Shown: positions 18,339 through 27,270 of the stretch, in pieces | Numbering within the stretch: the stretch's first letter is position 1 | Layout: each line of letters starts with the position of its first letter | NCBI GenBank assembly: GCA_013214705.1 | Contig: JABSRZ010000009.1 | Span: forward strand, 124,001-188,000 | DNA: 64,000 nucleotides | Reading direction: 5' to 3' | Source: Hyphomicrobiales bacterium | GTDB lineage: Bacteria > Pseudomonadota > Alphaproteobacteria > Rhizobiales > OSC116 | Made by a program: the position numbers and the translations under genes | Notes under the pieces: generated by a model | What the model saw: the letters and a program-made list of their open reading frames with translations, nothing else | Databases searched by the model: none | What the model was told of the DNA's origin: nothing

Positions 18339-18806
18339 CTAGCTTAAATCGGCAATGCGGGCATCGGTCAAATTGCCAGGCACCAAGGTCACCGGTATCG
18401 GAAAAGTCTCTGCCGATTGGCTAGCCAATGAGGCCACCAGCGGGCCGGGGCCACTCCCATCAACAGCGCTGCCCAACACCAAAATAGATATGGCTGGGTC
18501 ATTTTTAATCAGCTCTAATATTTGTTCGCGCTTGTCGCCTTGCTTGACAATTATTTCGGGCATCAGTTCAGCGGCCGATCCGACATCATCCAAAATAGAC
18601 GACATTAAACCCTCGGCATTGGCATAGGCTTCATCGCGCATAATGGCTTCAACCCCCAACCAATGTTGAAAATCGGCATTGTCTATAACGTGTAAAATGG
18701 TTAGCAAACCACCGATGGATATCGCCCGGGACGCGGCCCATTTTAGCGCCACGCGGCACTCATCTGTATCATCAATCACCACTAAAAATTTCAGTTTATT
18801 GTGCAT
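18339..18806 (-). CDS. Universal stress protein UspA family
   Basis: A 155-residue single-domain Usp protein. It begins KFLVVIDDTDECRVALKWA and contains the strand ILVLGSAVDGSGPGPLVASL. The nucleotide loop of ATP-binding Usps (G-x2-G-x9-G-S/T) appears changed here, so ATP binding is uncertain. It lies between nifU and trpS as in related genomes. The cue it responds to is unknown. Confidence 0.9.
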   Translation of the reverse strand: MHNKLKFLVVIDDTDECRVALKWAASRAISIGGLLTILHVIDNADFQHWLGVEAIMRDEAYANAEGLMSSILDDVGSAAELMPEIIVKQGDKREQILELIKNDPAISILVLGSAVDGSGPGPLVASLASQSAETFPIPVTLVPGNLTDARIADLS

Positions 18807-18869
18807 ATTAGCCCCCGCCCCTACCCAAATCGATTATTTATGCTGGCATTAATCTGGCCAAAGCGCAAG

Positions 18870-19916
18870 TTATACCATAAAGCCAATAATTTTCTTAACG
18901 TCTTGAACCAGCGGTTCGGCCAAAGCCCGGGCGCGGTCAGCACCATCTTTTAACACTTGATCAATATAAGCTTCTTCTTTCATCAAGCGGTTAATTTCAT
19001 CCCCAATCGGGCTAATTTCGGCCACGGCTAAGTCAATCAACGCGGCTTTAAATTCCCTAAATTGTTGCCCGCCAAATTGGTTCAGTACGCTTTGGCTGTC
19101 TGTGTCATCAAGTGCTGCAAAAATACTAATAAGGTTGCGGGCTTCTGGTCTGCCTTCCAAACCCGCCATTTCGCTTGGCAAGGCATCTTGGTCGGTTTTG
19201 GCTTTTTTCAATTTTTTAGCCAGCATTTCGCTGTCATCATTCATATTAATGCGCGTCATATCCGATTCCGCACTAGAGCTCATTTTCTTGCTGCCATCGC
19301 GCAAGCTCATCACCCGCACTGGCTTATTGCCAAAATTAATAAGTGGTTCGGTGAGGCAAAAAAACTGGTCGCCAAACCCATGCTGTTTAATCTCATCGGC
19401 ATAATCATTGTTAAATTTTTGCGCAATGTCGCGGCACAGCTCCAAATGTTGTTTTTGGTCGTCGCCCACTGGCACATGAGTGGCATTATACAGCAAAATA
19501 TCTGCCGCCATCAGGCTAGGGTAGGCGAGTAGGCCCAAAGATACATTTTCAGAATTTTTCCCGGCTTTGTCTTTAAATTGGGTCATCCGGTTCATCCAAC
19601 CCACACGGGCGATACAATTAAATATCCAGCCTAGTTCAGCATGTTGTGCCACGCGTGATTGGTTAAAAATAATGCTCTGTTCGGGGTCAACACCCGATGC
19701 TAAGTAAGTTGCCGTAAGCTCCAAAGTACGCTTCCGCAATATTTTAGGGTCTTGTTTAACGGTAATGGCATGCATGTCGACCACGCAATAAATATTTTCA
19801 AAGCTCTTATCTTCTTGGAGCTTAACAAATTTTTGTATAGCGCCTAAATAATTGCCTAAATGTATTTTTCCCGATGGCTTGATGCCCGAAAATACGCGTT
19901 TTGTGAATTGGGTCAT
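18870..19916 (-). CDS. trpS: Tryptophanyl-tRNA synthetase
   Basis: TrpS charges tRNA-Trp. The 348-residue class I synthetase has the HIGH-equivalent GIKPSGKIHLGNYLGAI near residues 11-27 and the KMSKS-equivalent GSKKMSSSAESD near residue 208. It lies 14 bases after murJ and is part of the glnD-murJ-trpS run. Confidence 0.97.
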   Translation of the reverse strand: MTQFTKRVFSGIKPSGKIHLGNYLGAIQKFVKLQEDKSFENIYCVVDMHAITVKQDPKILRKRTLELTATYLASGVDPEQSIIFNQSRVAQHAELGWIFNCIARVGWMNRMTQFKDKAGKNSENVSLGLLAYPSLMAADILLYNATHVPVGDDQKQHLELCRDIAQKFNNDYADEIKQHGFGDQFFCLTEPLINFGNKPVRVMSLRDGSKKMSSSAESDMTRINMNDDSEMLAKKLKKAKTDQDALPSEMAGLEGRPEARNLISIFAALDDTDSQSVLNQFGGQQFREFKAALIDLAVAEISPIGDEINRLMKEEAYIDQVLKDGADRARALAEPLVQDVKKIIGFMV

Positions 19917-19930
19917 ACCAATTTTCCTAA

Positions 19931-21541
19931 TTATTTATCTGTTGAGATTTTATCGCTTGAATCTGCGGCGGTTTCAAGTGGTTTCTTGCGCTTCACAAAG
20001 CCTTTCATTTCGCTCCATGTCAAAGCCCCGGTATAATGCAAAAACAAACCATAGGTCAGCCCACCTTCCATCACCACACAGAGCATTAAGCCAGCCCGCA
20101 CCCATTCTGGGTTATCGGCACTTAGCCAGGGGGCTAAATATTGGCAGGTATAAAATATAACTCCGCCCATTAACCCACTTGCCACGCATATCATCGGCAA
20201 TGTTTTGGCGCATTTTATATCCAAATGAAATTTACCGCGTGCATAAAGCGTGAATGCGAGTAAAAATACATTCATCCACGCGGCGATGGATGTGGCCACC
20301 GCAATGCCCACATGTTGCCAATATTGGGCAAATATCAACGCCATGACGGTGTTGGCAATGATGGCAAACGCGCCGTAATACATTGGGGTTTTGGTGTCAT
20401 GATTGGCAAAAAACCCCGGCGAAAATACTTTAACCGCCACAAATGCTGGCAAGCCCACGGCAAATGCCCGCAAAACGACGGCGGTTTCTATGGTCGCATC
20501 GACGTTAAACCGCCCACGTTCAAACAACACCGATACCACGGTTTCGGCAATTAATAAAAACGCCACCATCGCCGGAATCGTCAACATCATCGAAAATTCC
20601 AAAGCTCTGTTTTGCAAATCATTGGCCTCGGTTTGGTTGTCGCTGGTAAATGCCCTAGTTAGGCTTGGCAACAATACCACCCCCACAGCCACACCAACCA
20701 CACCAAGTGGCAATTGGTATAACCTATCGGCATAGTATATATAGCCAACGGCGCCAGCATAAGATGTAGCAATGCCAGTGCCAATGACAATGTTAATTTG
20801 GGTGATGCCACCGGCAATGATGCCGGGCACGCCCAAGCGCAATAACTCGCGCATATCTTTATTTAAAGTTGGTTTGGTAAACCATGGCAAATGGCCTTGT
20901 TTTTTGCAATAAAACCACAAGGCCAGCATTTGAGCCAAACCGGCTATGGTCACGGCATATGACAATACCCGCGCCACACTTTCTTGCTCGATAATGCCAA
21001 ACAAGATCAGCAATAACATGCAAGCCACCAGTATGACGTTCAGCAATACCGGCACTAGGGCGGCGATGGCGAATTTTCGAAAACTATTTAAAATGCCGGC
21101 CAATAACGCCATCACCGATAAAAATATTAAATACGGAAACATGATGCGGGTCAGCTCAACCGCCACGCTATATTTATGCGCATCATCTTTAAGCCCCCAG
21201 GCAATACCGCCCAATAAAAACGGCATAAAGATTTCAAATATAGCGGTTAAAATAAGCAAAATAAGCACCAAGCCGGACATGGCTTCGGCGGCAAATTGGG
21301 TGGCAGCCGGCTCGCCTTTTTGCTCTAGCTTTTTATTGTATAGCGGTACAAATGCCGAGTTAAACGCCCCTTCGGCAAATATCCGCCTAAATAAATTAGG
21401 TATGCGCAAGGCCACAATAAACGCCGCCGCAATAGGGCCTGTGCCCAAAATGGCGGCCAGCAACATATCACGTACAAAGCCCAAAACGCGGCTTAACATG
21501 GTCATCATGCCAACTGTAAATGCGTCTTTGGCAAATTTCAT
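19931..21541 (-). CDS. murJ: Lipid II flippase MurJ
   Basis: MurJ moves lipid II across the inner membrane for peptidoglycan synthesis. The 536-residue protein shows about 14 hydrophobic segments and the MVF-family N-terminus FTVGMMTMLSRVLGFVRDML. It keeps the RIPNLFRRIFAEGAFNSAF run, which contains charged residues of the transport cavity. Cytosolic C-terminal residues are lysine-rich. It lies between glnD and trpS. Confidence 0.97.
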   Translation of the reverse strand: MKFAKDAFTVGMMTMLSRVLGFVRDMLLAAILGTGPIAAAFIVALRIPNLFRRIFAEGAFNSAFVPLYNKKLEQKGEPAATQFAAEAMSGLVLILLILTAIFEIFMPFLLGGIAWGLKDDAHKYSVAVELTRIMFPYLIFLSVMALLAGILNSFRKFAIAALVPVLLNVILVACMLLLILFGIIEQESVARVLSYAVTIAGLAQMLALWFYCKKQGHLPWFTKPTLNKDMRELLRLGVPGIIAGGITQINIVIGTGIATSYAGAVGYIYYADRLYQLPLGVVGVAVGVVLLPSLTRAFTSDNQTEANDLQNRALEFSMMLTIPAMVAFLLIAETVVSVLFERGRFNVDATIETAVVLRAFAVGLPAFVAVKVFSPGFFANHDTKTPMYYGAFAIIANTVMALIFAQYWQHVGIAVATSIAAWMNVFLLAFTLYARGKFHLDIKCAKTLPMICVASGLMGGVIFYTCQYLAPWLSADNPEWVRAGLMLCVVMEGGLTYGLFLHYTGALTWSEMKGFVKRKKPLETAADSSDKISTDK

Positions 21542-21598
21542 CTTGGTTTAATCCCTTTTAAACTAGGCTTAGTTCCCATAAAAATTTCCAACAACATT

Positions 21599-24397
21599 TT
21601 ACAAGATATCCAATAATGTGGCTTTAATAATCTCTTGGCGCTCTTCATTGACAATTTTTTGCAACAATAGATCGCGCACATAAAACACGTCCACCGCCCG
21701 CTCGCCAATGGTCGAAATATGTGCGGAGCCAATGCTGAGTTTTAATTGATATAAGACCCGAGTTAAATCATAAAGTAATTTGGGTCGGTCAAGGCCATTA
21801 ATTTCAATTATGGTGAATTTTTCAGATAGATCATTGGCAATCGACACAATTGGTTTGACCTGAAAAGTATCTACATTTGGCCGCAACGCCCGTTCTTCTA
21901 GCATCGATGGCAAATGAATTTCACCCCGCAAAGCTTGCTCAATGGTGGTGGTGATGGATTTGGAGCGGCGCTTTTCATCGCGGTCATGCTCAAATTGGCG
22001 CTTTATTTGCACCTTATCGATCGCCATGCCATCGCGGGTGGTGAATATATTGGCGCCGACTATATTTGCGCCCATTGCCGCACAAGATCCGGTGATGATC
22101 GATAGCAATCGCGGGTGATCGGCAGCGATGACGTTAATTTCGGTCATTTCCAAAAATGCATCGGTCGATGTGCTGGTGGCCAGCCCGTCTTTGTCGGCTT
22201 TCTGAATCAATGAAGCGTGTTTTACCTGAGTTGCGAGCGGCACATGAACTAAATATGCCGGATAATGTCGATGCACAAATTGGTCGCGCTGTTTTTTTGA
22301 AACTTTTTGCGCAGGCAGTTTTTCAAGTTCATCATTCAGCAGCTTTTTGGCCATATTCACCCGCTCTTCGAGCTTTTCGAGCGAGCCACCGCCAGTTAAA
22401 TGCCGTTCGGTTTGGTAATATAGCTCGCGCAATAGCTGGCCTTTCCAGCCATTCCACACCCCCGGGCCAACCGCCCGAATGTCGACCACCGTCAACACCA
22501 ATAACAGGCGTAACCGCTCTAAAGTTTGTACATGTTCAGCAAAATCTTCAATGGTTTTTGGGTCCATTAAATCGCGCATTTGTGCCACCTCGCTCATCAC
22601 CAAATGGTCCCGTATTAACCACACCACCAGCTCAGTTTCGGCCGCGCTCAAGCCTAATTTGGGGCATAATGTTTCGGCTTCGCGCGCGCCGGCAATGGCA
22701 TGGGCTTCCTTCCGGCCTTTGGCAATGTCATGCATAAACACCGCCACATATAACGCCCGCCGGTTGCTAATATCACCAATAATACCATGCGCAGTTGGGT
22801 GGTTTTCTTGCTCTAGCCCGGCGTCAATATTGGCCAATACACCCACAGCGCGCAGCAAATGTTCATCCACCGTATAATGGTGATACATGTTAAATTGCAT
22901 CAGTGAAACAATTTTGCCAAACGGTTTAATATAACGTCCCAACACCCCGGCTTCATTCATTTTGCGCAGGTTTTTTTCTGGCTCATTGCGCGAGCATAAT
23001 AATTTTAAAAACAACTTGCTGGCTTTGGGGTCAGAGCGTAATTTGTTGTCAATTAACCGCAACGACCTGGTGACTAATTTCAAAGTTTCGGGGTGGATCA
23101 GCAATTCATATTTATCAATTAAATAAAATAAGCCGATTAAATGCGTTGGTTGTTTAATGAATATCTGGTCGTTTAGCGCCACAATCCTCCCACGTTCAAC
23201 TTTAAAGGCTTTGGTTTTGCTAATCTCTTGGATGTTTTTATGCCGCAACCGGCTGATCAGCCGCATCGCGATGTTTTCTTGTTTAATTTCTTGTTGCTCT
23301 AACACCGCACAAAATACCCGGGTTAAATCTCCCACCTGTTTGGCGATGATGAAATAATGCTTCATAAACCGCTCGACGGCACGCAAACCAGCATGTGAAG
23401 AATAACCCAACTGTTCCGCAAGCGCCTCCTGCACATCAAACGAAACCCGCTCTTCGGCACGGCCAATTAAAAAATGCAAATGGCAGCGCACCGACCATAA
23501 AAAATCTTCGCATTTTCGAAACCGTCTATATTCAGTTTCGGTAAACACCCCGGCTTCCACCAATTGGCTGGCGCGTTGCAGCTGGTATATATATTTGCCG
23601 ATCCAAAACAAGGTTTGCAAGTCGCGCAATCCGCCTTTGCCATCTTTAATATTGGGTTCGACCAAATAACGCGATTTACCGGCTTTTTCGTGGCGTATAT
23701 CACGCTCTTTTAGTTTGGCTTCGGTAAATTCACGCGCATGACCTTTGACTATTTTATTGGCAAATTCCATACCAAGTTTGACAAATAACTGGTTATTGCC
23801 ACATATATAGCGGGCTTCTAAAATAGATGTGCGTATGGTCATATCGGTTTTAGACAGGCTGACAGATTGCTCCACATTGCGCACCGCATGGCCAACTTTA
23901 AAGTTCAAATCCCACAAAAAATATAATATATATTCAATGATATTTTCAGACCGCACGCTAGGTTTGCTGGGCAGCAACATCAATAAATCTATGTCCGAAT
24001 GCGGCGCCAACGCATCGCGGCCATATCCACCCACTGCCACCACCGCAATGCGCTGCGCTTTTTGCGCTGTTTGGTCTGTAAATATATGGGTTTCAGCCAA
24101 TTGCAAAATGGCCGATATTAACCCATCCTGATAAGCCGAAAGATACCGAGCGCATTGTGTGCCCTTGCCGGTTTCCAACAGTTTTTGATGTTGAGCTTCG
24201 CGCATGGCATCCAGCGAACCGCGCATTTTAGAGATTAATGCGGCGCGGGTTTTCACGGCATTATTTGCATAAGACCCACCGTTAGTAGCAATAACTTGTT
24301 CAAAATCCTTCTCAATATCTCGCCGAAATTCCCGCGCCATTTTACGGCTAGATTTTCGGTAATTAATACGTTTGCTAAGCTGGTATGTCTTGGTCAT
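21599..24397 (-). CDS. glnD: Bifunctional uridylyltransferase/uridylyl-removing enzyme GlnD
   Basis: GlnD uridylylates and de-uridylylates PII proteins according to glutamine level. The 932-residue protein has the nucleotidyltransferase motif GGYGRDALAPHSDIDLLML near residue 125. The HD domain, which removes uridylyl groups, has MHDIAKGRKEAHAIAGA near 555, and two ACT domains follow at about 740-820 and 850-930. Length and order are those of a complete GlnD. No glnB/glnK is in the window. Confidence 0.97.
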   Translation of the reverse strand: MTKTYQLSKRINYRKSSRKMAREFRRDIEKDFEQVIATNGGSYANNAVKTRAALISKMRGSLDAMREAQHQKLLETGKGTQCARYLSAYQDGLISAILQLAETHIFTDQTAQKAQRIAVVAVGGYGRDALAPHSDIDLLMLLPSKPSVRSENIIEYILYFLWDLNFKVGHAVRNVEQSVSLSKTDMTIRTSILEARYICGNNQLFVKLGMEFANKIVKGHAREFTEAKLKERDIRHEKAGKSRYLVEPNIKDGKGGLRDLQTLFWIGKYIYQLQRASQLVEAGVFTETEYRRFRKCEDFLWSVRCHLHFLIGRAEERVSFDVQEALAEQLGYSSHAGLRAVERFMKHYFIIAKQVGDLTRVFCAVLEQQEIKQENIAMRLISRLRHKNIQEISKTKAFKVERGRIVALNDQIFIKQPTHLIGLFYLIDKYELLIHPETLKLVTRSLRLIDNKLRSDPKASKLFLKLLCSRNEPEKNLRKMNEAGVLGRYIKPFGKIVSLMQFNMYHHYTVDEHLLRAVGVLANIDAGLEQENHPTAHGIIGDISNRRALYVAVFMHDIAKGRKEAHAIAGAREAETLCPKLGLSAAETELVVWLIRDHLVMSEVAQMRDLMDPKTIEDFAEHVQTLERLRLLLVLTVVDIRAVGPGVWNGWKGQLLRELYYQTERHLTGGGSLEKLEERVNMAKKLLNDELEKLPAQKVSKKQRDQFVHRHYPAYLVHVPLATQVKHASLIQKADKDGLATSTSTDAFLEMTEINVIAADHPRLLSIITGSCAAMGANIVGANIFTTRDGMAIDKVQIKRQFEHDRDEKRRSKSITTTIEQALRGEIHLPSMLEERALRPNVDTFQVKPIVSIANDLSEKFTIIEINGLDRPKLLYDLTRVLYQLKLSIGSAHISTIGERAVDVFYVRDLLLQKIVNEERQEIIKATLLDIL

Positions 24398-24417
24398 GTT
24401 GTCAAAGTCATTTCAAT

Positions 24418-27183
24418 CTATACATCGGTCGAGGCTATTTTTTTCAATTGGTAAATCAGTTCCAGCGCCACCCTAGGGGTTAATTCGTCGGGCAAAATAT
24501 CCAACACCCTTTGTTTTAATTTTTCGGCCTGCGGGTCGGTGGATTTTATCCCGCCAGATTTTGGCCGCGCGTGGCTAAAAAGTGGCAAATCATCAATGAT
24601 ATTTTGCCGCATTTCACTGGTTTCATTTTTTTCCAAATATTCCAACACTTCGGTGGCGCGCTCTATCACCACTTGCGGCAAGCCGGCAAGTTTTGCCACA
24701 TGTATGCCGTAGGAGCGCTCGGCAACGCCTTTGCGCACCTCGTGTAAAAACCGCACTTCGCCATTCCATTCGGCCACCCGCATGGTGGCATTGGTTAGGT
24801 TTTGCAATTTTTCTTTTAACGCGGTTAACTCGTGGTAATGGGTGGCAAAAAGTGAACGGCAAACGTTATGTTCGTGCAAATGTTCAATGGTTGCCCAGGC
24901 GATGGATAGCCCGTCATAAGTGGCTGTACCGCGGCCAATTTCATCTAATATCACCAAGGATTTTTCGGTCGCTTGGTTTAATATAGCGGCGGTTTCCACC
25001 ATCTCGACCATAAATGTTGAGCGGCCACGCGCCAAATCATCGGCCGCACCAACCCGGCTAAACAGCTTATCGACAATGCCAATATGGGCTTTTTGGGCGG
25101 GCACATAGCAGCCCATTTGCGCTAAGATGGCGATCAGCGCATTCTGCCGCAAATAAGTCGATTTACCGGCCATATTAGGGCCAGTGAGCAACAATATGCG
25201 GGCTGACCGGTCTTTTGTCGCCCCATTTAACACACATGAATTGGCAATAAACGCCGCTTCATTGCGGGTCTTTAACGCTTGTTCGACCACAATATGGCGG
25301 CCATTTTCAATGTCAAATATAGTGCTGTTGTCTATTTTGGGGCGGCAGAAGTTTTCTTCTCCGCTTAACAAAGCTAGCGAGGCGGCGACATCTAATGCCG
25401 CTAGCGAAGCCGCCAACTGGCCAATGCTGGTGGCAAATTCAATGGTGGCTTTGACCAATTTTTCAAATTCTTCAAACTCTATGTCGAGCGCGCGGTTGGC
25501 GGCGGTCGATATTTTAACTTCAAGTTCGCTCAGTTCAACGCTGCTAAACCGCACGACGTTTTTCATGGTTTGGCGGTGGATGAAATCGGCTTTAAATTGG
25601 TTAAGCAGAACATCGCCATTGGCGGCGGTCACTTCGATAAAATAGCCCAACATATTATTATGTTTAATGCGTAAGTTTTTAATCTGGGTCAATTGGCTAT
25701 ATTTTTGTTCCAGCCCGACAATAAATTGCCGCCCTTGTTTTGACAATAGCTGCGCTTCATCAAGGTCGGGGCGCAACTGGGCGCGGATAAACCCACCATC
25801 GCGGGTCATCATTGGCACGTCATCATTTAAATTATCTATCAATTTTTGGTTAAGCGTGCAATGCGCTAAGTTTAAAGTTTCGATGGCGGTTTTTAACGGT
25901 TTCGGCCAGCTTTCTGGCGCGGTGTTTAAAAACAAAGCTTCGGCCTGTTGGGCTTTTAAAAACCCGGTTCTAAGCGCCACCAAATCTCGCGGGCCAGAGC
26001 GGCCAATGGCGATGCGGGCCAACGCCCGTTCCATATCTGGCAGGTTTTTTAATATATCTCTAAAATCATGCACAACGTGGCTATTGGTTAAAAACCAGGC
26101 AATCATGTCTAGCCGGGCTTCAATTTGGTATCTATCGGTCAAGGGCGATGCCAAACGGTTGGCCAATAACCGCGCCGCTTGGCCAGTTATGGTGCGGTCA
26201 ATGGCATGCAGCAAACTACCCTTTTTGTCACCAGTTTGGGTTTTTAAAATTTCCAGCGATGTGCGGGTCGCGGCGTCTATCAGCATGTTGCTGCCCATTT
26301 CATGCTGGTCAGGGCGCTTTAAAATCGGCATTTGGCCTTTTTGGGTGTCTTGAATATAGCTATATAGGCCGCCCAATGCGCTTAATTCGCTACGGTTAAA
26401 CCCACCAAGGTCGGCAATATCGGCCAGTTTAAAATAATCCGAAAAATTCACACTGGCTTGTTGGCTGTCAAAATCTTTGGCCTCAAGTGGCGATAATATC
26501 GCGCCATTTTCGATCCATAAATCCAAATAATCTATCGAATTTTTGTGCTTTTTATAAGGCTCAACCAAACGCACCAAATTCGGTGCATAAATAATTTCTT
26601 TGGCCTCTAAGCGGGCAATGGTGGCGTTAACATGGTTTAACGCCATGGTTTCGCAAGCAAAATTACCGGTCGATATATCCACCCAGGCCACCGCCAACAT
26701 CGGCTCACCAGTTTGTGATAAGTCAATATTCGGCACGATGGATAAAAGATAATTGTTGAGCCGCGCATTGAGCAAACTATCTTCGGTCAATGTGCCAGCG
26801 GTGACTATGCGCACAACACCGCGTTTTACCACGGCTTTTGGGCCGCGTTTTTTGGCTTCTTTAGGGTCTTCTAATTGGTCAACAATGGCAACTTTAAAGC
26901 CTTTTCTTGCCAGTTTTTGCAAATATTGGGTCGATGCATGTACCGGCACGCCGCACATGGGTATATCTTCGCCATTATGTTTGCCGCGTTTTGTGAGGGT
27001 TATATTTAATGCCATTGAGGCGGCGACCGCGTCATCAAAAAACAATTCATAAAAATCACCCATCCGAAAAAACAGCAATTTCCCCGGGTTGGCAATTTTA
27101 ATCTCCATAAATTGTTGCATCATCGGCGTGGTTTTTGGCGCAGTGCTTTTGGCGCTAGGTTTTGTAGCAGTTTTTATCGGCAT
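24418..27183 (-). CDS. mutS: DNA mismatch repair protein MutS
   Basis: MutS recognises mismatches and signals repair. The protein has the mismatch-binding N-terminus with FFRMGDFYELF near residue 42, the clamp and lever domains, and the ATPase core with TGPNMAGKSTYLRQ near residue 668. The core also has EIGRGTATYDGLSIAWA and SLFATHYHEL. The frame opens with GTG at 27195; the ATG at 27183 is an equally plausible start and is used here. It is followed 20 bases later by glnD. Confidence 0.97.
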   Translation of the reverse strand: MPIKTATKPSAKSTAPKTTPMMQQFMEIKIANPGKLLFFRMGDFYELFFDDAVAASMALNITLTKRGKHNGEDIPMCGVPVHASTQYLQKLARKGFKVAIVDQLEDPKEAKKRGPKAVVKRGVVRIVTAGTLTEDSLLNARLNNYLLSIVPNIDLSQTGEPMLAVAWVDISTGNFACETMALNHVNATIARLEAKEIIYAPNLVRLVEPYKKHKNSIDYLDLWIENGAILSPLEAKDFDSQQASVNFSDYFKLADIADLGGFNRSELSALGGLYSYIQDTQKGQMPILKRPDQHEMGSNMLIDAATRTSLEILKTQTGDKKGSLLHAIDRTITGQAARLLANRLASPLTDRYQIEARLDMIAWFLTNSHVVHDFRDILKNLPDMERALARIAIGRSGPRDLVALRTGFLKAQQAEALFLNTAPESWPKPLKTAIETLNLAHCTLNQKLIDNLNDDVPMMTRDGGFIRAQLRPDLDEAQLLSKQGRQFIVGLEQKYSQLTQIKNLRIKHNNMLGYFIEVTAANGDVLLNQFKADFIHRQTMKNVVRFSSVELSELEVKISTAANRALDIEFEEFEKLVKATIEFATSIGQLAASLAALDVAASLALLSGEENFCRPKIDNSTIFDIENGRHIVVEQALKTRNEAAFIANSCVLNGATKDRSARILLLTGPNMAGKSTYLRQNALIAILAQMGCYVPAQKAHIGIVDKLFSRVGAADDLARGRSTFMVEMVETAAILNQATEKSLVILDEIGRGTATYDGLSIAWATIEHLHEHNVCRSLFATHYHELTALKEKLQNLTNATMRVAEWNGEVRFLHEVRKGVAERSYGIHVAKLAGLPQVVIERATEVLEYLEKNETSEMRQNIIDDLPLFSHARPKSGGIKSTDPQAEKLKQRVLDILPDELTPRVALELIYQLKKIASTDV

Positions 27184-27270
27184 TTTTGCAGTCACTTATA
27201 TTCGATGAGTTCGGCAAAGTGTAGAAAAACTAAGGCCAAAAAGCAAATACAAAGCAAAATTTGCCAAGAT

